In this document: in pieces, positions 44,659-56,826 of the stretch
Position numbering within the stretch: the stretch's first letter is position 1
Layout: each line of letters begins with the position of its first letter
NCBI GenBank assembly: GCA_047495785.1
Contig: JBLDXI010000007.1
Location: forward strand, 4,402,001 to 4,466,000
Direction of reading: 5' to 3'
DNA length: 64,000 nucleotides
Source: Lepidodermella squamata
Lineage: Eukaryota > Gastrotricha
The notes under the pieces: model-generated
The model's database searches: none
Seen by the model: only the letters and a program-made list of their open reading frames with translations
What the model was told of the DNA's origin: nothing
Position numbers and translations under genes: made by a program

Positions 44659-46499
44659 ACGTTTCCAGATAACAAACAAACAGCAAACAAACAAACAACA
44701 GCTGGATTTAACGCAAAATTGCGACAACTGATGTCTAGTGACATACATTACAAGACGCACTTTAACGATTTTCAACATTACCACACCACCCGAATAATAA
44801 GATACATCATGAGTTTTGGTTTAAAAGCCCTTTTTGCATTCAGAGTAATAGCTACATATTGTAATATATTGAGATATGGAAGAAATAAATTATACATTAT
44901 AAACCTCTTGCGGAACCAAGTTTGTTCGGAACCAGAATTAAATTCCAAAAATAAATTCGCCAATAACTGTTTTCTTTTCCGATTGGTGTATCCAGCGCAA
45001 ATTTCCCTACCTGTCCCTTGGGACTAATAGCAGTATGGACTCGACACTTCTTAACAAACACATACAAAATTCATCTGATCGAGGCAAAAAATACGATTTT
45101 TGTGGACGAGGCAAAAAATGTGGTTTTAGCAATAATAACAAGGCCTTTTGCTGCATTCTCCCATTACATTCATTTTTTCAGGTGGGCTCGGCAATTAGCG
45201 GCTTAACTGCTTCGCAGGGGTGAGTCCTATGACCATGGGACTTGGATTTTTAGATTCCTTAGCTAACGACGAATCGTCTTATATAAAAATTAACTGCTTA
45301 ACCCCAAGATCTGAGTCGCATAAATTCATTGATCGAAAAATGCCTCATCAAAATGGCAGCAATGCTATGATTCATCGCAATTTTGCATATTCATGAACCT
45401 TTAAGCTGATGCCTAAAATAACCTTGGTAAAACTGCAAATTCATTAAATTTTGAGAACGCAGGAGTAGAAAATATGTCGAATTTTTATATAAGACGATTG
45501 GTCGTTAGTTGAGGAATCTAAAAATCCAAGTCCCATGGTCATAGGACTCACCCCTGCGAAGCAGTTAAGCCGCTAATTGCCGAGCCCACCTGAAAAAATG
45601 AATGTAATGGGAGAATGCAGCAAAAGGCCTTGTTATAATAATAATAATAATAATAATAATAGTTTTATTTAGCCTCTTCTAGACTGAGCGTCATGTACCG
45701 TTTCCGGTTTTGAAGAGGGCGAAGGCAGGCAAAGAGAAACTCTTACCCACCCCCACAGTTGAAGATCTTGCTTTTTCCGAAAAATTCATAGTTTTCAATC
45801 GAGTTAACAATCATGCGCCATTCATCTTTTTCAAAAGAAGCCATTTCAGCTAGTTGAAAATCTGGTATAATTTTAATTTCAAACTCCTTTTCGCCGGATT
45901 TTTCCTTCCCTTTTTTATTTGGCTTTTTGCCCTTCTTATCCTTGGCCTTATTCGTAGTGCTAGTTTTCTTTTTCCGGCGCAATTCCTTAGTCAGTCCTAC
46001 TTTAATCAAACTTCTATGCACTCCGTGGATCCATCTAGTTCGGGGTCGTCCTCTCGGTGCAAACCATCCCAACGGAGGCGTCCAAATATAAATTTTGTTA
46101 ATTAGTCCTTCCACGTCGTAGTCACGTGATCTAACAATGTGTCCGAAGTACCTTAACCGTTGTTTTTCAACAACGCGGCTCACTTCAATGAGACCTCCGC
46201 ATAGAGCCAGCCTTATGTCTATGTTAGGAATATAGTCCATTAAGTGAACACCTACTATTGATCGGAGCCAACGATATTCTATAGTATTTAATCTGTTTTC
46301 TTGGGCTAGCGATATGTTCCATGATTCGCACGCGTAAATGATGGTAGGTATTATAACACAAGTCAGTACCTTAAGTTTCGTAGCTATGGAAACCTGATTT
46401 TTGTTGCACATGAATTTATTCATGGCGCCGAAAACACTGCCTGCCTTAGAAATCCTATAGTTCAGTTCCTCGTCGATTTTGCCGTCACTAGTAATAAGA

Positions 46500-48832
46500 T
46501 TCATAGTAAGTTCGTACCAGCAAATTCGTACCGTGATTCATTCGTAACGTGATATTTTCAGATAGAGTAAATTCGTATCAATTCATATTCGTATCGAAGG
46601 TTGTGACCTTTTCGTAACAAAAATTAATGCCCGATTAAAATTTCGAAAATGGTGATCTTTTCGTAACAAGCGTAAATAAAAGTAAAAATTGGTGATCGAT
46701 TCATAACAACAACACGTTAACGCGCGATACGATTGATTCTACGACTGGCAACAGTGGCAACAGCATCAGCAGCAACAACAATGGCAGCAGTTTCAACAGT
46801 GGCAAGCGCAATTCTATCAGGCCCATGTTATTCAACAGCAACCATTACTACAACCGGTTCAGTTTCCACTTCCCATTCCTGCTACCCAACCGGCACTACC
46901 TCAAGTTCAGCCTCAAATTGAACAGCCCACTTTGGCTCAGCTTCCAAGACCTGCAATGCCTAATCCTCTCGTCATTCCTGATCGATTCTATTCAACGACC
47001 CGAAACAACAGGGCTCTGGGCTCGAAAGGTTAGATTGATAAAAATGATCAATCAGGAATTATGTGTTATTTCTTCAAAGGTTTTGCTTACTACTGGGTCG
47101 AATCTCGTGAAAATTTCCGTTGCAAGGATTGTTTCATTAGCCCGGTACTGAATGCCAACGTCAGCGAGGTTGTCGGTCTAGTTGGTAGCCATAACCATGC
47201 TCCAGATTACTACTCGGTCGAGTCCGATATAGCTCTTGCCAAGATGAGGGCTCGCGTGAGATCGGAAAACTGGGTCGGCATCCCCGAAATTTACCGGTCT
47301 GAGCTGAAAAACGCGATGGATTTCGCTGAGCAGGCTGGCTTGAATCGAGAGGAATTGGCAACAAAGATTCCGAATTTTGAGGATATGAAAAGGTCTTTGT
47401 ATCGGATTCGAGACCAGCTTGAACCGAAGCGACCTCGTCCTTACAAGGTGACAGCCTGGTTCTCTATGTTATCCACTCCAGATGAGAAAATGATGAAGTA
47501 CATGCGGAACCAACGTGGTGACATGGTTTTAAGGCATCATGAAATTGTTCTAGACATTCGCAAACCAGGCGCATTTGTCGTCTTCGCTACTGACGCTGAT
47601 CTTATCCGCCTAGCTAGCAGCGAGCGCTGGTTTGTCGATGGGACTTTCAAGTGTGTTCCGGCGATATTTTACCAGCTTGTAACCTTGCTGTCATTAGTTG
47701 ACAACAACAAGTTCGCAGTCCACGGCGGTTTCGTTCTCATGACTAATAAAACCGAGGATTTGTACATGCGGGTCTTCAAATATCTACGGGACCAAATGGA
47801 ACGGCTGTGCCCGGTTTTAGTGACTCAAGTCACATGCGATTTTGAATTAGCGTTGCTCAATAGCCTTCGAGCTGTTTTTTTCGTCACGATAATTGGTTGT
47901 TTGTTGCACTTCTGCCAAGCTATCTTAAAACAGGTAGTGAATCTTAAGCTTTGGAACGAATACGTCGAGCCCGGTTCTTTGGTGCGCAAAGCTGTCCGAA
48001 GGTGTATGGCCCTGCCTTTGCTGCCCATCAACAACGTTCGAGCTGCCTTTGCGAACGTGCGCGAAGAAGCACCACAGCATGTTGAGCTCAATCAGTTCTT
48101 CGAATACTTCGAAACTTTTTGGTTTCGTATTGGAATGGGCTGCTGGAATGTCCATGGTTTGGACAAGCGGACGAATAACTTTGCCGAGGGTGGAAACAAC
48201 AAGATAAATAAGAAGGTTAAAGTCCCACACCCGCATGTGTGGCGATTCTGTAACGTCATTTTGGAGCTGGAATCGGAAACTCGAGCTGCGCTAGACCAGA
48301 TTAGCGCAAAGAACTTCAAAGCGCCAGTAAAGCGGGTTTACCAACGGCTCAATGAGCGTTTCCGAGCTTACTGGAAGGACTTGGCTGACGGGCGCATGGG
48401 TTTCATGACATTTTTGGACGCTGCATCGCATCTCCTTTCCGAGTTAAAGGAAAAGAAACCGCCGGTTGATCGTCTTGGCCTCGATGACGAAGAAGGGGTG
48501 CCACTTGACCTGGTCGTTGTAGATGGCGAAGAAGTTGAGTCAAGCGAGGAAGAGCAGGGCCAAGACTAATTACTGTGTTCATTATGATTTGATTCTACAT
48601 GTTACTAGCTTTCACCTCTGAGATGTTCTCATACAAACGGAATTAAAAGCGTTACGAATCGATCACTCTTTTGGTTTAATTTGTTACGAAAAGATCACGA
48701 AATTAATTCAAAAATAATTATTTTAATTTGAAATTGTGTTACGAAAAGATCACGCAATTAGTTACGAAAAGGTACCTAGTTTGTTACGAAATGTCCCGTT
48801 ACGAATTTGCGAGTACGAACTTACTATTCACC
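46500..48832 (+). mobile_element. MULE (Mutator-like) DNA transposon
   Basis: Terminal repeats contain ATAGTAAGTTCGTAC, then CAAATTCGTA; subterminal GTTACGAAAAGATCACG motifs repeat near both ends. The flanks GTAATAAGA (46491-46499) and GTAATAATA (48833-48841) form a 9-bp duplication with one mismatch, normal for MULEs. It inserted in the RT of an RTE-like LINE. A solo end of the family lies at 26785-26820. One transposase gene inside. Confidence 0.85.
46737..48569 (+). CDS. MULE transposase with Gln-rich N-terminus and FLYWCH-like zinc finger
   Basis: From 46737 a Gln/Pro-rich segment (QQWQQHQQQQQWQQFQQWQ) runs in the same frame as the long frame 47061-48569 (502 aa). Between them lies one TAG (47031-47033), inside a 27-nt stretch (47029-47055) that starts GT and ends AG; removing it joins the frames as GSKGIMCYFFKG. 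The region FFKGFAYYWVESRENFRC to GSHNHAP looks like a FLYWCH zinc finger. The catalytic core shows VDGTF, TCDFELALL, C-x2-H (GCLLHF) and NNFAEGGN, the D-D-E triad of MULE transposases. No ATG opens the Gln-rich part, so the true start may lie in another exon. The acidic C-terminus ends EEVESSEEEQGQD. Confidence 0.75.
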
Positions 48833-49682
48833 GTAATAATACTGCCTAAATATTTGAATTTCGTCACTTTTTCAAGTTTTTTCCCGTTTAGTTCCAATTC
48901 ATAATTTTGTGCAGCCGACTCGTCCTTAGAAATAATCATATATTGAGTTTTTGCCACGTTGATTTTCAAACCCAATTCGATGCAAGCCAAATCAAAAATA
49001 TTAAGTAGTCGTGAAATTTCGTCATGGTTCATGCCTAATAGTGTCCCGTCGTCAGCAAAAGCCAGTAGATTTAGGAAATCGGTCTCTCCCAAAGGGGTCT
49101 CGCCAATAGGAAAGCCTAATTTTTCAGCAGATATTTTTTCGCAAATTTTGTTGAAAGTCGCTATAAATAGCAAAGGGGACAGTGGGCAACCTTGTCTTAA
49201 ACCCCTAGTTACATAGAAGAAATCTGAGAGCTCAGAATCTACTCTAACAGCGACTTTATTAACTTTATATAAACTTTGGATAGCTTCAATTAAACTGGGG
49301 TCTACACCCATGTTTTGGAGGGCGGCCCATACTTTTTCTCTATCGACCAGATCATAGGCTTTTTCGAGGTCTATACAAACTAAATGAAGTTCTTTCTTAA
49401 ACAACATAATTTTTTCGATGATTTGTCGCAGGACATAGATGCAGTCTCTGGTGCCCTTAAGGGGCTGAAAACCGAATTGTAATTTAGAGATTTTTGAGCC
49501 AATCAATGATCTTAATTTTCGTTCAAGGATAATGGCATACAGTTTTCCTACAACAGAGGCCTTGTTATTATTGCTAAAACCACATTTTTTGCCTCGTCCA
49601 CAAAAATCGTATTTTTTGCCTCGATCAGATGAATTCTCCGCTAGTTTCGAGTCCATACTGCTATTAGTCCCAAGACCTGTCC

Positions 49683-50381
49683 ACCGCCACTCCCACGAGT
49701 GCAGCTTTGTCGAGCAGCATTGCCTAGGATTAGTCCGCACTAGTGGCGAGCAGTGGGCATCCAGCACTGAATAAAAGTTTGAGCAGTGCAGGAAATGAAA
49801 AAATGGAGAGCAAAAAGAAACGGCGGCGCGCGACTCGAACTCGGCATTCGGCACCCCCATTACACCACCAGTGCCGATGTGTCGAAATAGGCGGTTGTAG
49901 GGCCGTCAAATGTGACTCAATTTTAAACGTATGGATTATCTACCGATGATAGAGGGGCTAATCTACCGAGTATCTTATCGATTTGCTGCTGATTGAGATT
50001 TAATTTATTCGAGGCTTGACTTCATTTTTGATTGATTGATGCTCGACTATTGCGCAGTTCACAGATTAGTATTACTCTCAACAAGTGATTTTCTCCTGCA
50101 CGCGACCCAAATAACAAAAGATCGTAATGAGTCATCTCTGCACGCATAAATGTAACAGCGCGTCAGGTCTATGATATTTATTTATCTACGTTTTCTAATG
50201 AACAATAATTATGTGTTAATGTACAGCGTTTTTCAAGCAATTATCATAATTGATTGCTGCTAGGGTTATCTTTTAACGCTGTAGTTAGGTTCAGCATTTG
50301 ATGGTTTGCAAGGTTATTACAGCATATCAATATAAATTATCAAAAATAAAATCAATCTTTCCGTCTCTTCCTGCGGCATTT
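49683..50381. other. Intergenic, no gene recognised
   Basis: It lies between the nested transposons and the 3' end of receptor E. A short stretch at 49825-49885 resembles a tRNA A and B box on the minus strand but is too short for a tRNA. Nothing else seen. Confidence 0.5.
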
Positions 50382-53300
50382 TCATACGAACAATTGATAA
50401 GCCAATAGGATGGACGAAGAAACGATGACCAAGCCTGCTCCGATCATGTCGAAAATCCTAATTATACCAACTTTGACCGTTGTTTTTGTGAGAAATCTGA
50501 TCGACAGATTTTCATGGCCACAAGCCACTAGCTGCAACAAAAGTGTAGCCCCGCAAATCCAGACCATGCCGTTTGCACTCTGCACTAGATAGCAAGATCC
50601 CGAAGTCTTAGGCATTCGGTTCGTAATGCTGAAATCAGCTGAACTCATAGAAAACAGAACCAGCACAGAAATCACCGGTCTCTGCGGCATAATAGGCGGT
50701 AAGAAGTAAGAAGCAGCCAGGGCTAGGGCTAAAACGCCGAGGGGAGCTATCAAAGCCACCCACTCGGCAATAGCGGCTCGTTTGAAAGTCAAACTGTAGA
50801 AAACTGCGCTGGTTTGAACGCCGTTGTAGTTCAAAGTCGTCAAAACAGCCATTTGACCCTTGCGAACCCATTCCCTCCCCAGATCGGAATCCGATATTTC
50901 AAAAACAGGCTCAGTGAATAGGTTAGAAGATTTGGTCAGTGAGAATCCGAAAATGCATGTCTGTTGGTCAAAGGGATAGTTGTACAAATCGAATTCACAA
51001 TGCGCAGAAATAGTTCCAGATTTCAGCTGGTATAAGTCGATTTTTTGGGTTTCTGATGCGTCTTCAACTTGAGTTGTCGCGATTATCGTATTCTGAAGCG
51101 ATTTTTCTGACCAGTCCAAGGCTGGATTTGCGAGTTTGACCTCAGGCTTCCATACCTTTGTTGGATCAGTGATTTGGAGTTGCTGCAGATCAGGCGAGTC
51201 ATCGGGGTCAGCCGGGCAAGTCTCAACCTCCCAATTCAGCGTCAGCGTCCCAGTTACAGTGATTTTCTGATTTTCCTCGTCAATCTCGTAGATTTTGTCG
51301 ATCACAAAAGTTGGGATTATCGACATGGACCCACTGGACGAGATCAGGGCGAGATCAGGGCATGTCTCGGCGACATCTTCGATCGTGGAGCTTGCGAGAG
51401 GCAAGTCGGAAATTTTCGATAATAGTCGGTTGTTTTGTGAACTTGCATTCTGCAGCTTAGCGATAACTGCCAACGCAGTGCCTGCGTCTACAAACAAATC
51501 GATTAAATTTGACCAGAAGTGCTAACGGACTGAAAACCTGGGCTGCCATTAGAGGAAACAACCACTGTGGTGGCTTTGCTAGCGAGAGATGCAGATGAGG
51601 AGGCGGTAGATGCCTGCGATGTTGATTTTAAAACAATTTCAAGCATAAACGAACCGTATGACGTCTTACTTTTGAAGGTGACGCTGACGTTGACGCAATG
51701 CTAGTGGGCGTTGCCTGTTATTAGCGGCAGAAAAAAACATAGGCAGCGGTGGAAATTATCATTCAATTCTTACTGTCGACGTTGAAACGATCTGAATGTG
51801 TATTCATATTTAGCGATCGATGAATATTGAAAATGAATGTTACCCTTACGGTTGAGATTTGATTCGTAGGAATCGTCAACGCAGCGGTTGCAATGGCGGT
51901 TGTTTTTGTCGTCATCGTGGGGCTCAATGATGTCGTAGTTGTTGGAGTGGTGCTCATTGAAGTAGAGGCTGGTGTTGTCGACGTCGAAGATGGCGCAGTT
52001 GTGCTTGGAGTTTGGGTTGTTATAGTAGTAGTTGTAGCTGTCGCCGTTGTTGTTGGCGTAGTCATGGTACTCGATGAACTACTTGGAGACGTGGATGCTG
52101 CATTGGTTGAAGTGCTTGGGGTGGGGCTCGTCGAAGTCGAAAAAGTCGTGCTGGGGGTTGTTGTTGTAGTTGAAGCAGTAGTTGTTGTCGGGGCAGTACT
52201 CGAAGTACTTGAAGTAGAGGTCGTAGACGGCGATGTTGAAGTTGGGCTTGGAGATGTTGTTGTTGTAGTAGTCGGGCTGGTCGTAGAAGTACTTGGAGAA
52301 GTAGATGTTGTAGTACTCGAAGTACTCGAAGTAGGGGTCGTAGACGGCGATGTTGTTGTTGTAGTAGTAGAAGTCGTACTTGTGGTTGTCGGGGTTGTCG
52401 TGGTAGTACTTGGGGAAGTAGACGTCGTCGTGGTTGAAGTGCTCGTGGTAGGGGTGGTCGACGTCGTAGAAGACGATTTTGAAGTTGTCGTACTAGTCGA
52501 GGTCGTCGTAGTTGTGGTTGTGCTGGTCGACGTTGTTGGCGTGCAATCGTACATAGCCACGTAGTACAGGTCAGCCGTGTCCGAATAGCCGCCACTCCGC
52601 CCGCCGATGCCGAAAAGCATGTTCTGACCCGTGAAGTAGCTGGCGATATTCACGGGAGAAGCTGCGCTCGAGAACGGCCCGATGCACGTACCGTTTTGTA
52701 AGCACATAGCTAACTGTGGTCGACAAAATAGAGATGGCTACATCAAATGTTATCGATTCATTCAAATACTATCATACTAATTTCGAAGCAAATCAATAAA
52801 ACCAAGATGACGCGACTTTTTAACATCTGCCATAACCCTGAGCAACACAGGAATTCCCGACGATTGAGATGAAGTCAGTATTGCTACACTTCAAACTTCA
52901 ACTCTTTTTCATTGTAAACACCCCTATCAGTCTTTATCTACAATTATTCTAGAATTTCGGGGATGGATGAGGAATTGCGTGGTTTCTAGCCCTGAGTGTT
53001 ACATTTGTTTCGATTTCCGAGTTTTCTCTATAAAGAATAAGGAGGGGGATAAGGAGAAGCTGGCCTAGCTCAAGTTATTGCTTTTAACACTTTAACTGCC
53101 AAAAATAGACTGCGAGGTCCGACATTTGGGTCTAATTCCTACGTCTGTCAAAAAGTCATTTTTTTCGGGTCAACGATGCGTCGAGGGGCAAAATGCCTGA
53201 CGGCAAAGTGCAGGCCATGACCCGGCGGTTCTTTTGACACCAAATTTAGGGCCAAAGACATCAAGGAACGCACAGAAATCAAACTTGAAAAACAGTGAAA

Positions 53301-54367
53301 TTTCGATTGTTGCGCCATAATCTGGGTCTAATAATTAGGTCCAATTCTTGGGTCTGATTTTTGGCTCTAATCCAAAATTTCGACGTTATTTCACTGTCAT
53401 TTTCAATGACCTGCTGAGACCTTGTGGCCCCGAATTCGGTGTCAAAAGAACCGCCGGGTCATGGCCTACACTTTGCCGTCAGGCATTTCGCCCCTCGACG
53501 CATCGTTGATCCGAAAAAAATGGCTTTTTGACAGACGTAGGAATTAGACCCAAATGTCGGACCTCGCAGTCTATTTTTGGCAGTTAAAGTGTTAACCAGG
53601 GTACGAAGTTTTTCGAAAGCGTAAAACTTGAAATGAAGAACAAGGTCCTCATGCTTATTACTTACGGAAACTTGAGTGCCGTTGAGAACACGAATCTGAT
53701 AGATGGCAAAGCTGTTGCTGAGCCACGGTGAACGCGAAGGGTTAGTAACAGCAACTTGGACTGAAGCTCCCCCAGCTGTCTGCGTGACTCTGGCATCAAC
53801 CAAAGTGCCATAGGAGGAAAACCCAACGCTCAATCCTACGAAAAGTGCAGAATCAAGTGCATACCCGGTAGCTATGGACGGGAAATCATGAATTCTCATT
53901 TATCATGAGGTCATTTTTCTAGATAAAATCACTTGTAGTTGGTGGTCGCTTCATTGAAGCGTTGTTAGCGATGACAACGCGGAATCCATCACCTGGCAGG
54001 CCATCCAGGTCGGTTATATACGCCAATATTTCGATGTAAAAGTTATTGATATTGAACAGCTATTTTACATTTCAAAAACACCAATCATCATTAATTTCTT
54101 AGAAATGCGAAATACCTGTTTATTCCAGAGGCCCGTTTCCCGCCACGTGTTACCCTCAGAAGACAACCTGGTCGTATTTGCTGGCTGGCCTGTGGCGTTG
54201 AGGTTCGCCATTGGCAGGAAGTCCCAATAGGCCGACCGATCACTGGCGTGGTTGATCAGCGACATCTGAGGCACTAAGGTTCCACAAGACAGCAAACTCT
54301 GCCCTTCGGCCGTTTCCAGCAAAGAGACAGAGAGAAAAGCAAAAACGGCTGAAATAGCTCGATTCAT
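50382..54367 (-). CDS. Receptor E: one six-Cys domain, long mucin linker, divergent Cys-loop channel
   Basis: Minus-strand exons: 54116-54367, 53933-54059, 53666-53871, 51850-52713, 51670-51714, 51538-51613, 50382-51487 (891 aa). Signal peptide, then a six-Cys-type domain that, as in A, lacks the middle Cys pair. Residues about 251-520 are almost only Thr and Ser with some Pro, a mucin-like stalk. The channel part has VWKPEVKLANPALDW, Cys-loop CEFDLYNYPFDQQTC, and four membrane helices with pore PQRPVISVLVLFSMSSADFS. The acidic residue before the pore Arg is Gln here, unlike in A-D. The M3-M4 loop is short. Closest relative in the window is F. Ligand and ion selectivity unknown. Confidence 0.82.
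53088..53591. mobile_element. piggyBac-like MITE in gene E intron 3
   Basis: TTAA flanks both ends (53084-53087 and 53592-53595), the piggyBac target. The arms are inverted copies of about 130 bp starting CACTTTAACTGCCAAAAATA and sharing GGTCCGACATTTGGGTCTAA. 504 bp, no transposase. It lies between the third and fourth exons of receptor E. Confidence 0.7.
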
Positions 54368-55155
54368 TTTTCAACGCTTGAAAACAACGAAATGGGATAG
54401 CCGTTAGACGCTCATCGATGCGTATCTCGAGAAACATTCGCCATTAGGTAGCCATGCACTCACCGCCCTCGGAACAATGTCTTTCCATTGCCGTGCATTC
54501 AATGCCTGGATTTTAGAAGCACACGTGAGCTGTTCGCGATACATAAGTAATACGGCGCTAGCGGTTGCACCAGTATTTCTGAACAAAATAATAACTATTC
54601 TCAGTTTGTTGATGTATAATCTTCCCCTTTATCCTTCTAACAGGCTCCCGATCACGCAATAAAACATAAAACAAGTTGCTGTAATATGTGAATATATGAA
54701 TATTTGAACATTTTATGCGTAAATCGAAGTGTTTTTTCAGAATTCTCATATGAAGGCAAGCAGCCGGGTGATGATGCCAGAATGATGCGTGACGGCAAAA
54801 TTCTGCGCCGATTTTTGTTTCCGTCATATTTATATATCGTGAAATATTGGCGATATATGAAGTTGATTCGAAGGAAATATTCGACACTTCTATGTCAACG
54901 CATGCATTTTAAGACATAGGTCTGTTTATCAAAATGTGGTTAGAGACATAAATCTGAAATCCTCGTTGGATTTTTGGCAACCTAGAGATGCTGATCAAGC
55001 CATAGGTAACAGCATTAACGCTCGGCCACGTTATTATTCTTCTTGGATGAGAGCCAAGCATCTCGAGGTATTAACGTGTGCATCTCGTTATGATAGCATT
55101 GGAAGCTGTTGACTTTTCACCTTTTCCACAATTACTATAACCTTATGGCCGTGCA
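54368..55155. other. Intergenic between receptor E and the prolyl hydroxylase gene
   Basis: Both neighbours start outward, so this 788-bp gap should hold two promoters. Short frames at 54477-54662 and 54558-54887 look random. No repeats noticed. Confidence 0.5.
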
Positions 55156-56826
55156 ATGGTCACTTTCTTACTAGTTACACTGTTCAACCTTCTCGGCCTC
55201 TCCAGCTGCCTTGGCGTTGACGAAATTTTCGAGACTGGTTACGCCCTGACACTTCAAAATCAATGGCATCAAGCTTTAGTGAGTTTCACCCATTGCTGGC
55301 GTGCTTTCGAGGAATCTGGCAGGCATCCTTCTCAAGGCTTATTCACCATTTTAGACTACGTTCAGTATTCCGCCTTCAAATCTGGAAATGCAAGTCATGC
55401 GGCTGAAATTGTACAACTTATGCTTCGGAAATTTCCCGACATCAATTTGGATACCAAAGAGAATTTGCTCAAGTCTTACGACAGTTACCTTGTCGCGATG
55501 CATAACACAGTCGCGGCCAAGTTTGGCGGGAACGAAAGAGACTTCTGGCGGCGGGCGTTGGCTCTAGAAAGGGCAGACAGTCCTAATTCGACTGAAATCT
55601 ATGTCGCACTTCAAAACTCGTGGCAAGCTTGGAAGATGGCCGATAACCTTTCGCTGACTCATTTCGTGCCTGGGGTTCAAATTTTAGAATTTTTGCAGCA
55701 CATTGCCTTCAAAATGAACAGAACTAATGAAGGCCATCTATACTGCGAGAAAATCTTGCAACTCGAGCCTGCTTTGAGCCAGCCGGTTCGTGAGCGATTT
55801 CATAGCCACATTGAGAAATGTAGAGTTCGAAGAAGTTACTGGCTTGCGAAACAGCTGGCAAATTCAACTCAGCAATCATCTAAGAAAAAATTGGCAAACG
55901 AACTAGCAAGTAGCTTTGAATACAACCTCTGTCGGGATGAAACAGCTACAGCCAAATTATTCAAAAATCCTGCTTTCTACTGTCGATACGAAAATAGAAA
56001 CTACCACCCGTTGCTGATTCTCAGTCCGGTAAAAGAGGAGATTCTTAAATTGGATCCTGTCGTCGTCACTTTTCACGATGTGCTAACGTCGCGTGAGATC
56101 GATTTGTTTAAGCGACTGGCGAAAGACAGCCTGGCAGATGCTGACATCGTTGAGTATAACACTGGCAACACCGAGCTGCAGGCTGATTTCAGGAAGCAAT
56201 TTGTTGCTTGGCTGGAAAATGGCTTATTCCGAGGCCTTCATCAACGGCTTGCAGCGTACACGGGGCTGAGCCCTTCAGATGACGGTATTGATGAGAACCA
56301 GCTCGAGAACTATTGAAAATGCCATTTGCAGGAAGTGAGCCGTTCCAAGTAGGCTACTACGAGCTTGGGGGCCGTAAGTTATTCGACGTCTTCATTTCGT
56401 TTGATTTGTGACCACATTTTAGACTTCATGCCCCATTGGGATTCCCTGGAGCACTCGCCAGACAACGATCCTGTAGGAAGGAGAATCGCGACTGCCCTGC
56501 TTTACCTTAACGAGGTTGAAGAGGGAGGCGCGACGGTCTTCAGCAAGTTGGGACTCAGGGTCGTGCCGAAACCTGGATCCGCCTTGTTCTGGTACAACAC
56601 GTATCGCAACGAGACTTTGGACAAGAGAACTCTGCATGGTGCTTGCCCGGTGATAAGAGGAGTCAAATGGGTATCATCATATTCCTTGTTCCTTGTTCCA
56701 TTTTCAAACGCGACGAAATGTCATCTATTACAGGTCGTCAACAAATGGTATACCTGGCGAGGGCAATTTTTCCACAAATTGCAAGACAAACGGACTTCTT
56801 TCTGTACTGATGATTTTTCAAACTGA
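55156..56826 (+). CDS. P4HA: Prolyl 4-hydroxylase alpha subunit
   Basis: Exons: 55156-56284, 56332-56373, 56424-56670 (its first base is 56423), 56734-56826; 503 aa. Introns are 47, 49 and 63 bp, and the last would be read through in frame if not spliced. The enzyme hydroxylates prolines in collagen in the ER using Fe(II), 2-oxoglutarate and ascorbate. A signal peptide (FLLVTLFNLLGLSSCLG) is followed by two TPR-like units (ILDYVQYSAFKSGNASHAAE and ILEFLQHIAFKMNRTNEGH), where vertebrate subunits have one peptide-binding unit and a dimerisation domain. The catalytic part has FYCRYENRNYHP, FHDVLTSREID, PHWDSLEH (His and Asp iron ligands), LHGACPV (third His) and VKWVVNKWYTWRGQFF (2-oxoglutarate Lys). 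All catalytic residues are present. AATAAA follows the stop. Confidence 0.9.

Larger units (their letters stand above)
45637..49556 (-). mobile_element. RTE-like LINE, 5'-truncated, interrupted by a MULE
   Basis: The target duplication AGGCCTTGTTAT is at 45625-45636 and 49557-49568. The 3' tail is (ATT)n, seen as ATA repeats at 45637. The RT is encoded from about 49556 down to 48842 (FGFQPLKGTRDCIYVLRQII, CIDLEKAYDLVDREKVW, RGLRQGCPLSPLLF, FADD, YLGSIIT) and resumes after the MULE at 46490 (SDGKIDEELNYRISKAG, LRYFGHIVRSRDYD). Removing the MULE restores G-S-I-I-T-S-D-G. The N-terminus joins a frame from the foldback arm (GKKYDFCGRGKK), which is host-element sequence, not LINE. Confidence 0.85.
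45009..49682. mobile_element. Foldback DNA element with 8-bp target duplication, split by later insertions
   Basis: ACCTGTCC occurs directly at 45009-45016 and 49675-49682. Inside, the ends are CTTGGGACTAATAGCAGTAT and its complement (45017 and 49674). The left arm runs about 45017-45290. The right arm is in two pieces, 45480-45636 and 49557-49674, separated by a LINE. Matching arm motifs include GATCGAGGCAAAAAATACGA and GTGGGCTCGGCAATTAGCGG. An 8-bp duplication fits hAT- or P-like elements. The element itself has no transposase. Confidence 0.8.

Noticed and set aside
49825-49885. tRNA-like A and B boxes on the minus strand
   Set aside because: The boxes are only about 13 nt apart, too close for a cloverleaf; at most a tRNA fragment.
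51893-52564. 223-residue Val-rich plus-strand open frame
   Set aside because: It is the antisense of the Thr/Ser repeat of receptor E; ACC/ACT repeats read backwards give Val codons without stops.
52062-52595. 177-residue Arg/Gln/Leu-rich minus-strand frame
   Set aside because: A shifted frame of the receptor E linker repeat; no independent start or homology.
56365-56826. Reading the prolyl hydroxylase 3' part as one exon
   Set aside because: It adds 21 residues between KWV and NKW that the family lacks; a 63-nt GT-AG intron (56671-56733) removes them.
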